Positions 19,320 through 27,242 of a stretch of DNA of 64,000 nt are shown piece by piece (positions within the stretch are counted from its first letter, which is position 1; each line of letters opens with the position of its first letter). Position numbers and translations under genes: made by a program. The notes under the pieces were generated by a model, which did not search any database, had not been told where the DNA came from, and saw only the letters and a program-made list of their open reading frames with translations. The stretch is from Gammaproteobacteria bacterium LSUCC0057 (GTDB taxonomy: Bacteria > Pseudomonadota > Gammaproteobacteria > Pseudomonadales > Porticoccaceae): positions 755,659-819,658 of the forward strand of contig SPIA01000001.1 in NCBI GenBank assembly GCA_004535795.1, read 5' to 3'.

Positions 19320-19346
19320 CTCGCCATTAGACTAAAGGAGAACAGC

Positions 19347-20987
19347 GTGGAAAGAGATTCAATGGAATACGATGTTGTGATCGTCGGCGCCGGTCCTGCC
19401 GGGCTTTCAGCCGCTTGTAAAATCAAGCAGCAGCGCCCTGACAGCTCGGTGGTCGTGGTCGAGAAAGGCTCAGAAGTCGGCGCCCATATCCTCTCCGGGG
19501 CGGTGTTTGAAACAACCGCCTTAGACGAGTTGTTCCCCAACTGGCAGGAGCTCAACGCGCCGCTCAATACGCCGGTCGACAAAGATGATATTTTGGTCCT
19601 TACCGGCCCGGAAAAAGGCATTAAGGTCCCCGGCCTGTTTGCGCCAAAAACCATGCACAACGATGGCAATTACATCATTAGCCTCGGCAACTTGTGTCGC
19701 TGGCTGGCTGAGCAAGCGGAAAATCTTGGCGTCGAAATTTTCCCTGGCTTTACCGCTGCCGAAGTGCTCTACGGTGAGGCCGGCGAAGTGCGCGGCATCG
19801 TCACCGGCGAGATGGGCGTTGGCGTCAACGGCGAGCAGAAAGACAGTTACGTCCCCGCCATGGAGCTGATCGGCCGCTACACCGTGTTTGCCGAGGGCTG
19901 CCGCGGTCATCTCGGCAAATCGTTAATCGCCAATTTCCGTCTCGACGAGGGCAAAACGCCGCAACATTATGGCATTGGCATCAAAGAGTTATGGCGTATC
20001 CCCGCGGAACAACATCAACCCGGCTTGGTGGTTCACGCCGCCGGTTGGCCGCTCTCGGAAAGCGGCTCTTCCGGCGGCAGCTTTTTGTACCATATCGAAG
20101 ACAATCAAGTGGTGGTGGGGTTGATCACCGATCTCTCCTACAGCAACCCCCATGTCAGCCCGTTTGACGAATTTCAGCGGCTCAAACACCACCCCAAATT
20201 TGCCCAGTACCTCGAGGGCGGCGAACGGCTCTCCTATGGCGCCAGAGCACTGGTTAAAGGCGGCATTCAAGCGCTGCCACAGATGGCTTTCCCTGGCGGC
20301 GTGCTGGTCGGCTGTGACGCGGGAACACTCAACTTTGCCAAAATTAAAGGTTCCCACACCGCCATGAAGAGCGGCATGGTCGCCGCCGAGACCATCGCCG
20401 CTGCGCTGGATGCCGAGCGCAGCAATGATCTGCTCGAGCAGCTCGAGCCCAACTTTAAGGCCTCATGGGCCTATAAAGAGCTCTACATGCAGCGCAATTT
20501 TGGTCCTGCGCAACACAAATGGGGCAATATTATTGGATCGGCCTACGCCTTCATTGATATCAATATTTTCAACGGCAAGCTGCCGTGGACACTGAAAGAT
20601 ATGAAGCCCGACTACGCCACGCTCGAGCCTGCGGCAAAAGCTAAAAAGATCAACTACCGCAAGCCAGACGGCAAGCTCAGTTTCGATAAGCCCTCTTCGG
20701 TATTTCTCTCGAATACCAACCACGAAGAAGATCAGCCCTGCCATCTGCGCCTGGCCGATTCGTCGATACCACTGACGGTTAATCTGCCGCTCTATGATGA
20801 GCCAGCTCAGCGCTACTGTCCGGCTGGGGTCTATGAGATCGTGGAGAGCCCCGAGGGCGAAAAGCGCTTCCAGATCAACGGTCAGAACTGTGTCCACTGC
20901 AAAACCTGCGACATCAAAGACCCGTCGCAGAACATCACCTGGGTCACCCCGGAGGGCGCCGGCGGCCCCAACTACCCGAATATGTGA
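19347..20987 (+). CDS. Electron transfer flavoprotein-ubiquinone oxidoreductase
   Basis: Membrane-associated flavoprotein/iron-sulfur enzyme (546 aa) that takes electrons from ETF and reduces ubiquinone. The N-terminal FAD motif is VVIVGAGPAGLSAACKIKQQ. The C-terminal ferredoxin-like part supplies the four [4Fe-4S] cysteines, in CPAGVYE and NCVHCKTCDIKDPSQNI. The tail TWVTPEGAGGPNYPNM is typical. GTG 19347 is chosen because AAGGAG lies 6 nt upstream; ATG 19362 is the alternative. It stands divergent to etfBA, so the whole ETF electron route is in one locus. Confidence 0.96.
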   Translation: MERDSMEYDVVIVGAGPAGLSAACKIKQQRPDSSVVVVEKGSEVGAHILSGAVFETTALDELFPNWQELNAPLNTPVDKDDILVLTGPEKGIKVPGLFAPKTMHNDGNYIISLGNLCRWLAEQAENLGVEIFPGFTAAEVLYGEAGEVRGIVTGEMGVGVNGEQKDSYVPAMELIGRYTVFAEGCRGHLGKSLIANFRLDEGKTPQHYGIGIKELWRIPAEQHQPGLVVHAAGWPLSESGSSGGSFLYHIEDNQVVVGLITDLSYSNPHVSPFDEFQRLKHHPKFAQYLEGGERLSYGARALVKGGIQALPQMAFPGGVLVGCDAGTLNFAKIKGSHTAMKSGMVAAETIAAALDAERSNDLLEQLEPNFKASWAYKELYMQRNFGPAQHKWGNIIGSAYAFIDINIFNGKLPWTLKDMKPDYATLEPAAKAKKINYRKPDGKLSFDKPSSVFLSNTNHEEDQPCHLRLADSSIPLTVNLPLYDEPAQRYCPAGVYEIVESPEGEKRFQINGQNCVHCKTCDIKDPSQNITWVTPEGAGGPNYPNM

Positions 20988-21002
20988 TTGCGCTGCTGGA
21001 AT

Positions 21003-21030
21003 AAAAAAACGCCCCGCGGGGCGTTTTTTT
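21003..21030. terminator. Bidirectional intrinsic terminator
   Basis: Perfectly symmetric hairpin CGCCCCG/CGGGGCG (21010-21023) flanked by seven As and seven Ts, between the convergent ETF-QO and DUF1285 genes. Confidence 0.92.
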
Positions 21031-21553
21031 ATTCCAGCATCGGCAGTTGCTGGCGCTGGTTTCCAGCTCCTAGCCAAGCGCAGCCGTGCTGCCAGTGTAC
21101 CAGCTCCGCCAGCCGGTAGTAGTAATGGCGAGGCAGCAGTGCCAACAGCCCGTCGCGCACCTCCACGACCGGCAGTGTTCCATCGCGGTATGGCAGGCTC
21201 GACAGTTGATGCTGCTCATCGAGCTGAAATTGGCTGCCGTCGTTGCTGGTAAATAGGAGCTCGTCGCCGTCGACATCTACCTCTGTGACCAACAGCGGCG
21301 CTGCCTCGACCTGGATGCGCCACTTCTCTACCGGCGTGACCAAAAAGTAGTCATCGCCGTTGCGGCGCAGCAGCTGGCAAAACAGATGGACAATTTTTTC
21401 GCGTGTAAAAGGATCGCCACAGTGGAACCAGCGGCCATGGCAATCAATGCGGATATCGATATCACCAGAGAGCGGCGGCTGCCAGTTGTGGCGCTGACTG
21501 AGATCTAACTGACGGGGCAACCGCGCGGCGATCTGGTCAGGTTCGCCATTCAC
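21029..21553 (-). CDS. DUF1285-family protein
   Basis: 174 aa from GTG 21553, whose bases overlap the stop of the TetR gene (GTGA). The longer open frame to 21643 lies inside that gene. The sequence carries the DUF1285 pattern: DIDIRIDCHGRWFHCGDPFTR, then YFLVTPVEKWRIQVEAAPLL and VDVDGDELLFTSNDG. The family is widespread in proteobacteria, all-beta, and without a firmly known biochemical role as far as I know. Translational coupling to the TetR regulator suggests the two act in the same process. Confidence 0.85.
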   Translation of the reverse strand: MNGEPDQIAARLPRQLDLSQRHNWQPPLSGDIDIRIDCHGRWFHCGDPFTREKIVHLFCQLLRRNGDDYFLVTPVEKWRIQVEAAPLLVTEVDVDGDELLFTSNDGSQFQLDEQHQLSSLPYRDGTLPVVEVRDGLLALLPRHYYYRLAELVHWQHGCAWLGAGNQRQQLPMLE

Positions 21554-22224
21554 GACTTGCGATACTGGCCGCGGTTGCCCATGGTGACCCCGATAGCGGT
21601 AATGAAGTCGACCAGGCCGTCGGAGTCGGGGTGGTAGTTCCAACTTTTGTTAAAGCAGAGCTCTACCGCCCCTTGGGCCAACGCCCAAGCCGCCAGATAA
21701 TGGTAGCGCGGCGGTACATCTTCGAGCACGCCGCGGTCGATCTGGCGTTGAATCATATCCTCCAGAGCCTGCTCGTTGGAGCGACGTAACTCGTGCAGTT
21801 GTTGCATCTGCTCGCGGATATCTTCGGCCTCGTCGAGTCGCACCTCTAAATGTTGCACCAAGCGGTCCAGCTCTGGGCGCGCCAATCGTGAGTTGAAGTA
21901 GGCTTTGGCAGCGGCGCCGGGGTCGCCCTGTTCGGTCTGAGCGATGCCGGCTGCTAAGTTGGTGGTGATGCTGCGCTCGTAGTCGAGCATAATACGCACC
22001 AGAATCTCATTTTTGGTGAGAAAGTGTTTGTACACCGTGCCCTTACCGATACCAGCGCGCTGGGCGATATTGGCCACCGTGACGCGGTCGATGCCCTCGC
22101 TGAGAAATAACTCGAGCGAGGCATCGATGATACGTTGCTCGCGCTGTAAGAAGAGTTTCTTCTTTTCGCGGATGCGTTCGGAGCTGGAGAGCTGATTGCC
22201 CATAAGGGGGTCGCTACCTTGCAT
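21550..22224 (-). CDS. TetR-family regulator upstream of DUF1285
   Basis: 224 aa, with a 7-residue shorter version possible from the ATG ending at 22203 (MGNQLSSSERIREKKK). The HTH domain is about 30-75 and contains TVANIAQRAGIGKGTVYKHFLTKNEIL. The C-terminal ligand domain includes a charged helix (HLEVRLDEAEDIREQMQQLH). It is the first gene of a two-gene operon with DUF1285. Neither start has a convincing ribosome site. The target genes are unknown. Confidence 0.88.
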   Translation of the reverse strand: MQGSDPLMGNQLSSSERIREKKKLFLQREQRIIDASLELFLSEGIDRVTVANIAQRAGIGKGTVYKHFLTKNEILVRIMLDYERSITTNLAAGIAQTEQGDPGAAAKAYFNSRLARPELDRLVQHLEVRLDEAEDIREQMQQLHELRRSNEQALEDMIQRQIDRGVLEDVPPRYHYLAAWALAQGAVELCFNKSWNYHPDSDGLVDFITAIGVTMGNRGQYRKS

Positions 22225-22598
22225 AACGGGTGAGTTGCAATAGTGTGATGGTGGTCAAAAACCGCTGATTAGTCAACTGTTAAGCGGCCTGCAAATGGAG
22301 AGTAAATGTAGTCAACGGCGCCAGCTTGATCAGCTCACCTCGCCCTGCAGGGCTGGACTAGCATCGATCGCTGCGAGAATGGTAGTCCGCTACCTCAGCC
22401 TTAAAGCGATATTACGGCTCAGCTACTGCTCGCTGCGTGCTCCAGATTATCGCCGGGGATCAACGTCTCGGCGTTGTCTGGCTCTGAGCGCAGGACTACA
22501 CAAGCGCCGCCAGTGTGGTTATAATCGCCGCCTTTATTAGGCTCCGGGCTGAAAACAGCCTTTGCAGCGCATTTTTTTGATAGTTTTACAGTTTTTGT
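22225..22598. other. Intergenic region before tRNA-Pro
   Basis: 374 bp without a supportable gene. An 81-codon frame (22295-22540) has no family features and no ribosome site. The right half holds the tRNA-Pro promoter. A short GGCTG-AAAA-CAGCC hairpin lies downstream of that promoter. Confidence 0.6.
22520..22525 (+). promoter_or_regulatory. -10 element for tRNA-Pro
   Basis: Consensus TATAAT at 22520-22525, followed by a GC-rich discriminator (CGCCGCC) as in stringently controlled stable-RNA promoters. No good -35 hexamer is visible at 16-18 bp. It lies 74 bp upstream of the tRNA. Confidence 0.55.
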
Positions 22599-22675
22599 CG
22601 GAGTGTAGCTCAGCTTGGTAGAGCACTGTCTTCGGGAGGCAGGGGCCGGAGGTTCAAATCCTCTCACTCCGACCA
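22599..22675 (+). tRNA. tRNA-Pro (anticodon CGG)
   Basis: 77 nt including an encoded CCA. The acceptor stem CGGAGTG/CACTCCG is fully paired, with discriminator A. The D arm is GCTCAGCTTGGTAGAGC. The anticodon stem CTGTC/GGCAG closes loop TTCGGGA, giving CGG as in E. coli proK. The T arm is GGAGGTTCAAATCCTCT. The C1-G72 pair is typical of bacterial tRNA-Pro. Confidence 0.97.
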
Positions 22676-22756
22676 TTTGTAAGCCAACGTATCCGCGCCA
22701 CTCACCCGCAGTTAGCGCCGCCGCTCAAGGCCCCCTCAATAGGACAGTCGCAGACC

Positions 22757-23266
22757 ATGGTAAAATCACCACAGACACCCCTCGTTGCCGTTATTATGGG
22801 TTCGACTTCTGACTGGGAGACGATGCGCCATGGCGTGGCTATTCTCGAGCAATTTGGTATCGCCCATGAGGTAGAAGTGGTCTCGGCTCACCGCACACCG
22901 GACAAGCTGTTTTCGTTTGCACAAGGCGCGGCCGAACGCGGTATAGAGGTGATCATAGCCGGCGCCGGCGGCGCCGCCCACCTGCCGGGTATGGTAGCGG
23001 CTAAAACCGCACTGCCGGTGCTCGGCGTCCCGGTTCAGTCCAAGGCGCTCAACGGTATGGATTCGCTGCTCTCTATCGCCCAGATGCCGGCGGGAGTTCC
23101 GGTCGGTACGCTGGCGATAGGCCGCGCTGGCGCCACCAATGCCGCGCTGCTAGCGGCGAGTATTTTGGCCAATCACTACCCAGCCATTGCCACTGCCCTG
23201 CACGCCTACCGCGACGCTCAGACCGAGAAGGTGCTGGCTGCTCCTGATCCGCGCGAGCTCGGCTGA
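22757..23266 (+). CDS. purE: N5-carboxyaminoimidazole ribonucleotide mutase
   Basis: Class I PurE, 169 aa, converting N5-CAIR to CAIR in purine synthesis. It has the phosphate-binding [10 protein letters not shown], the active-site [10 protein letters not shown], and [18 protein letters not shown] with [21 protein letters not shown] 22757 follows a weak GGACAG site. The stop overlaps the purK start (TGATG), so PurE and PurK are made together. Confidence 0.97.
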   Translation: MVKSPQTPLVAVIMGSTSDWETMRHGVAILEQFGIAHEVEVVSAHRTPDKLFSFAQGAAERGIEVIIAGAGGAAHLPGMVAAKTALPVLGVPVQSKALNGMDSLLSIAQMPAGVPVGTLAIGRAGATNAALLAASILANHYPAIATALHAYRDAQTEKVLAAPDPRELG

Positions 23267-24399
23267 TGCGCATTGGCATTCTCGGCGCCGGCCAGTTGGC
23301 GCAGATGATGGCGCAGGCAGCGCCCGAGCTCGACTGCGAGGTGGGTTTTTTAGCCCCCGAAACAGACGCCTGTGCAGCCCCGTTTGGTCGCCACTGGTGC
23401 GCTAGCTTTGATGATAAGGCAGCGCTTGCCGAGTTTGTCGAGTGGGCCGATGTGGTCACCTATGAATCGGAAAATGTGCCCTTGGAGCTGGTGGAACAGC
23501 TTGCTGTAACAGTGCCCACCTACCCCCCTGTGGCAGCGCTGCGAGCGGCTCGTGATCGCGCCGCTGAGAAACAACTATGTGCAGCGCTCAACGTCGGCAC
23601 CGCTAAATTTGAGGTTGTCGATAACCCCGAGCAACTCGCCGCCAGCGTTGCCAAGCTCGGCTTTCCGGCTATCTTGAAGACCCGACGCGAGGGCTACGAC
23701 GGCAAGGGTCAGGTGTGGCTACGCAGCGTTGACGATCTCGCCGCAGCGGCACAGCAGGCGGCCTCAGCAGCTTGTGTGCTGGAGGCGGTAGTGCCGTTCG
23801 ATCGCGAGATATCGGTGATTGCCGCGCGCGCGCGCGACGGTCAGATCGAGTGCTTCGCGGTCAGTGAGAATATTCACCGCGAGGGCATCTTGCGACTCTC
23901 AGTCAATCGCCGCGAAGACCGACAGCAGCGCGCGGCACACAGTTATATCACCGCACTGATGGTTGAGCTCGACTATGTCGGCGTGCTGGCCTTAGAGCTG
24001 TTTGATGTCGGCGGTCAGCTGCGGGTGAATGAAATGGCGCCGCGAGTCCATAACACTGGCCACTGGACACCGGTGGGGGCGAACTATTCGCAGTTCACCG
24101 CGCATTTGCTGGCGGTGTCCGGGCGGCCGCTGCCGCCCTTGCAGTGGCGCAGCGATTGCGCCATGGTCAATATTATTGGTGCTATGCCCGCGGTGGACGC
24201 CGTTACAGCGATCCCCGGGGCCACTCTGCACGACTATGGCAAGACGCCGCGCGCCGGGCGCAAGCTCGGCCACATCAATCTAGAGTTTTCTGCACAGATG
24301 TCGACTGCCAGTCGGCTCGCTAATCTCCTTGCGGCGCTGGACTGTGTCGGCGAAACCGCGCTGGCCGGGTCGCTCTGTGAGCAGTGGCTGGCAGGCTAG
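23266..24399 (+). CDS. purK: N5-carboxyaminoimidazole ribonucleotide synthase
   Basis: ATP-grasp ligase, 377 aa, making N5-CAIR from AIR, ATP and bicarbonate, the substrate of PurE. It opens with [19 protein letters not shown]. The ATP-grasp core has FPAILKTRREGYDGKGQ, VPFDREISVIAARA and EMAPRVHNTGHWT, ending with the family block GAMPAVDAV. It needs bicarbonate, and a bicarbonate-transporter-like gene lies next downstream; a functional link is only a guess. Confidence 0.97.
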   Translation: MRIGILGAGQLAQMMAQAAPELDCEVGFLAPETDACAAPFGRHWCASFDDKAALAEFVEWADVVTYESENVPLELVEQLAVTVPTYPPVAALRAARDRAAEKQLCAALNVGTAKFEVVDNPEQLAASVAKLGFPAILKTRREGYDGKGQVWLRSVDDLAAAAQQAASAACVLEAVVPFDREISVIAARARDGQIECFAVSENIHREGILRLSVNRREDRQQRAAHSYITALMVELDYVGVLALELFDVGGQLRVNEMAPRVHNTGHWTPVGANYSQFTAHLLAVSGRPLPPLQWRSDCAMVNIIGAMPAVDAVTAIPGATLHDYGKTPRAGRKLGHINLEFSAQMSTASRLANLLAALDCVGETALAGSLCEQWLAG

Positions 24400-24404
24400 T
24401 CGCC

Positions 24405-24432
24405 GTCAACCTGGCCAAGCTGCGCGGTTGAC
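24405..24432 (+). terminator. Weak candidate terminator after purK
   Basis: GTCAACC (24405-24411) pairs with GGTTGAC (24426-24432) across a 14 nt loop and is followed by the T-rich TGTTTTGCTTT. The long loop and broken T-run make it doubtful. Confidence 0.35.
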
Positions 24433-24499
24433 TGTTTTGCTTTAGTCTCTTCTGCGGTTCTGGTATCGTCACAACAATTTTGTTGCGGTGGAGTAGTCA

Positions 24500-25450
24500 G
24501 TGTCAGACCCGATCATCTTGTTTTTTATTTTTGGTATCACCGCTGGTTTAGTGCGTTCTGAGTTGCGGCTGCCAAGTGCTATCTATGACTTCCTGAGCAT
24601 GACCCTGCTGCTGGCGATCGGTTTAAAAGGTGGCATCGAGCTGGCCAAACAGCCCTTTTTGAGTCTGGCGCCACAAATTGCTGCGGTGTTTGTCATGGGC
24701 CTGCTGCTGCCACTGGTCGCCTTCCCGCTGTTGCGGACAGCAGGTGGCTTTGCGCGCGCTGATGCCGCCTCGATTGCCGCCCACTACGGCTCTGTGAGTG
24801 TCGGCACCTTTGCGGTCGCCATCGCCTACATGAATAGCATTGCGGTCAGCTATGAAGAGCATATTTCGCTGCTGCTGGTGGTGCTGGAAATCCCGGCCAT
24901 TCTCGTTGGTATCTTGTTAGCCCGCGGTCTCTCTAAAGAGACCCAGTGGGGCTCAGTGGCACATGAGATTTTTGCCGGTAAAGGGGTGATTCTGTTGCTG
25001 GGCGGATTGTCTATCGGCTGGATTGCCGGGCCGTCTGGGGTGGAGCCTATCGCACCATTTTTCTTTGACCTGTTCAAGGGTATTTTGGCGCTGTTCTTGC
25101 TCGAGATGGGCATTATTACCGCCTCCAAAATTAGCACGCTGCGCCGCTATGGGCTGTTTATTATTGTCTTTGGACTCGCTATGCCGCTATTTTCCGCGCT
25201 AGTTGGCGGTTTGCTCGGCGTGATGTTGGGGTTTTCAGTGGGCGGTGTGGCGATGCTGGCGACACTTGCCGCCAGCGCCTCTTACATCGCGGTGCCGGCG
25301 GCTATGCGCATCTCGGTACCCGAGGCCAATCCGACCCTGTCACTGGCCGCATCGCTAGGGGTTACTTTTCCTTTTAATATATTAATCGGTATTCCGCTCT
25401 ACTACGAACTAGCGCTGCGACTGCACGCCGCCATGGGGGTATCACCGTGA
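24500..25450 (+). CDS. sbtA: SbtA-family sodium-dependent bicarbonate transporter
   Basis: Integral membrane protein, 316 aa, with about ten hydrophobic segments in two inverted halves, matching the SbtA/DUF897 family. Conserved stretches include LLAIGLKGGIEL near the first half-repeat, AAHYGSVSVGTFAVAIAYM, LLEMGIITASKI, and AASASYIAVPAAMRISVPEA. In cyanobacteria SbtA imports bicarbonate with Na+; heterotroph homologues are less studied and substrate identity here is inferred. GTG 24500 has a GGTGGAG site 6 nt upstream. The stop overlaps the PII-like gene (GTGA), the standard sbtA-sbtB arrangement. Confidence 0.88.
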   Translation: MSDPIILFFIFGITAGLVRSELRLPSAIYDFLSMTLLLAIGLKGGIELAKQPFLSLAPQIAAVFVMGLLLPLVAFPLLRTAGGFARADAASIAAHYGSVSVGTFAVAIAYMNSIAVSYEEHISLLLVVLEIPAILVGILLARGLSKETQWGSVAHEIFAGKGVILLLGGLSIGWIAGPSGVEPIAPFFFDLFKGILALFLLEMGIITASKISTLRRYGLFIIVFGLAMPLFSALVGGLLGVMLGFSVGGVAMLATLAASASYIAVPAAMRISVPEANPTLSLAASLGVTFPFNILIGIPLYYELALRLHAAMGVSP

Positions 25451-25749
25451 GCCAGAGCTCAAAAATATTAGTGACATTGGTGACTGAATCATCATTGGAG
25501 TCAAAAATCTGCCGCCAGTTGGAGAGCCTTGGCGCTACCGGTTATACCATCACCGATGCCCGCGGCAAAGGGAGTCAGGGTTCCCGCGGAGGTGGCTGGG
25601 ATGCCGACAGTAACATCCGCATAGAGATTATCTGTGGGCCAACTGTTGCCGATGCCATCACCCAGTTTGCCCAGAGTGAGTACTTCGACAATTTTGCCAT
25701 GGTGGTTTACTCACACCCTGTCAATGTCGCCCGCGCCAATAAATTCTGA
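25447..25749 (+). CDS. sbtB: SbtB-like PII-family regulator of SbtA
   Basis: 100 aa, ferredoxin-like PII fold. The T-loop/nucleotide-binding segment TDARGKGSQGSRGGGW matches the SbtB pattern, and the second strand block is IRIEIICGP. Cyanobacterial SbtB binds adenine nucleotides and cAMP and plugs the SbtA trimer. This protein lacks the CGPxGC redox loop at the C-terminus found in many SbtBs; it ends VNVARANKF. The start is GTG 25447, overlapping the transporter stop by 4 bp. Confidence 0.85.
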   Translation: MSQSSKILVTLVTESSLESKICRQLESLGATGYTITDARGKGSQGSRGGGWDADSNIRIEIICGPTVADAITQFAQSEYFDNFAMVVYSHPVNVARANKF

Positions 25750-25770
25750 CTGCATAGTATCGGCGCCATA

Positions 25771-25843
25771 GTCTAACGGCGCGTTCTAGCTCACTAGCCG
25801 CTGGGCTAGTCTACACTTCTTCGCAGCTCAAACGCTGTTAGAC
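25771..25843. repeat. Nested inverted repeat with attC-like ends
   Basis: The outer arms GTCTAACGGCG (25771-25781) and CGCTGTTAGAC (25833-25843) pair with one G-T wobble. The inner arms ACTAGCC (25793-25799) and GGCTAGT (25804-25810) form a perfect 7 bp hairpin with a GCTG loop. The end heptamers GTCTAAC/GTTAGAC fit the integron attC core patterns RYYYAAC and GTTRRRY, and the 73 bp length is within the attC range. The internal L-box pairing and spacers do not fit the canonical attC layout well. Confidence 0.55.
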
Positions 25844-26040
25844 ACCCGCCGCTACTGTTTTGACGAATTGTGAGCCGCTGCGCCGCTTAGTCTGTAACTG
25901 GAGAGAGTCTCACCTTATTAGCCTCAGCATCTCTGCCATCCCCCATCGGATAGTCGAGTTCACCGCCACTCCGGCTGGTCGCTGTTGCCTCGCAACAAAA
26001 CCTGATTAACCACTAGCTCTGCCAGCACACTGCTTGCTAA

Positions 26041-26062
26041 AATAGTTGACTCATCAACTATT
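26041..26062. promoter_or_regulatory. Palindromic operator-like site upstream of emrA
   Basis: AATAGTTGA-CTCA-TCAACTATT, a perfect 9 bp dyad overlapping a -10-like TAAAAT (26038-26043). GTTGA/TCAAC half-sites are typical of MarR-family regulators such as MexR. The likely ligand is the MarR protein encoded at the end of this operon (28785-29207). Confidence 0.65.
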
Positions 26063-26068
26063 GCTAGC

Positions 26069-26087
26069 GGCCACCCCAAGGGTGGCC
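26069..26087 (+). promoter_or_regulatory. GC-rich leader hairpin before emrA
   Basis: GGCCACCC (26069-26076) pairs with GGGTGGCC (26080-26087) over a CAA triloop. It ends 4 nt before the AGAGG ribosome site of emrA. No T-run follows, so an effect on translation or mRNA stability is more likely than termination. Confidence 0.5.
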
Positions 26088-26102
26088 CACAGAGGCCCCG
26101 CT

Positions 26103-27242
26103 ATGGCTAACAGTCGCTCACGACGCCGCAACATTGTCTTATTCATACTGTTAGCGGCACTGCTCAGTGCCGCCTTTGCGCTGCACCACTGGCGCTACGG
26201 CCAGTGGCGGGTTGAGACCGCCAATGCTCAAGTCAACGGCAATCTGGTCCGCGTTGCGGCGCTCACTGATGGCACCGTGGCGAGCCTTTATGTCGAGCAA
26301 GGTGAGTTTGTCGAGGCCGGTGCCACACTGCTGGCGCTGGCCGACGACGATGCCCGCGCCCTCTATCAGCAAGCGGTGGCCAGCTTGGCCATGGCCAGCC
26401 AAGAGGTTGCTGCCCTGGCCGCGCGGGCTGCTGCCCAGCGGGCAGATATTGAACGTCATCGCGCGCTGCTGACCAACATTGAGCGCGAGCACCAGCGCCA
26501 CCTCAGCTTGGCGGCTGACGGTCTGATCGCTGACGAGCAACTCACCGCCAGCAGCAGCCAATTGCAGCAGCAGCGCGCCGCACTGTTGAGTGCCCAGCAG
26601 CAGTTAGTTGAGATTGAACGACGTCTCGGCCCTAGCCCGCAGGCAGAGCACCCGACCCTGCAACAGGCGAGCGCGGCGCTGCGCTTGGCTGCCTACCGCC
26701 TCAATAAACACCAGGTGCGAGCGCCAATAAGCGGCTACATTGCCAAGCGCACGGTTAATCTTGGTCAATTAATTGAGGCGGGGGCACCGCTGCTGACGCT
26801 AGTGGACCCGAGCGACCGCTGGGTTGAAGCCAATTTTAAGGAGGACCAGCTGCGCCATCTGCGGATCGGTCAGCCGGTGGAGATTTACTCAGATCTCTAC
26901 GGCCGCCAGCAACTTTTTCACGGCATCGTCGCCGGCCCGGCGCTGGCTACCGGTGCGCAGTTTGCACTGCTACCGGCGCAGAACGCCACCGGTAACTGGG
27001 TGAAGATTTTACAGCGGGTACCGGTGCGTATCGAGTTTATCGAGCCGCTCGAGAGCGCCACACCTCTTCCGATCGGTGCCTCGCTAGAGGTGGTGGTAGA
27101 CACCCATAGCCGCGCCGGCGAGCGTCTGCAGTCGATTGCTGCGCAGAGACAGAATAAACATACCGCGCCACAGCAGAGCCGCTATGGCGGCGATGTTGAG
27201 TCGGTGATCAACGCGACTATTGAGCAGTATTTGGGCTTGTGA
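26103..27242 (+). CDS. emrA: HlyD/EmrA-family membrane fusion protein
   Basis: Periplasmic adaptor subunit of a tripartite drug exporter, 379 aa. ATG 26103 is chosen because GAGG lies 7 nt upstream; the open frame starts at TTG 26046, inside the operator. An N-terminal membrane anchor (IVLFILLAALLSAAFAL) precedes the lipoyl half-motif VNGNLVRVAALTDGTVASLYVEQG. A coiled-coil hairpin rich in Ala/Gln (about 85-185), the second half-motif HQVRAPISGYIAKRTVNLGQLIEAG, and a beta-barrel follow. The stop overlaps the transporter start by 4 bp (GTGA). Confidence 0.92.
   Translation: MANSRSRRRNIVLFILLAALLSAAFALHHWRYGQWRVETANAQVNGNLVRVAALTDGTVASLYVEQGEFVEAGATLLALADDDARALYQQAVASLAMASQEVAALAARAAAQRADIERHRALLTNIEREHQRHLSLAADGLIADEQLTASSSQLQQQRAALLSAQQQLVEIERRLGPSPQAEHPTLQQASAALRLAAYRLNKHQVRAPISGYIAKRTVNLGQLIEAGAPLLTLVDPSDRWVEANFKEDQLRHLRIGQPVEIYSDLYGRQQLFHGIVAGPALATGAQFALLPAQNATGNWVKILQRVPVRIEFIEPLESATPLPIGASLEVVVDTHSRAGERLQSIAAQRQNKHTAPQQSRYGGDVESVINATIEQYLGL

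Larger units (their letters stand above)
25750..26102. other. Structured intergenic region between sbtB and emrA
   Basis: 353 bp with no credible gene. Left to right it holds a 73 bp folded inverted repeat (25771-25843), about 190 bp without recognised signals, a -10-like TAAAAT at 26038, a 22 bp palindrome (26041-26062) and a GC-rich hairpin just before the emrA ribosome site (26069-26087). Confidence 0.75.

Noticed and set aside
22295-22540. 81-codon open frame before tRNA-Pro
   Set aside because: No ribosome site, Arg/Leu/Ser-rich composition of a shadow frame, no recognisable domain, and it overlaps the tRNA promoter.
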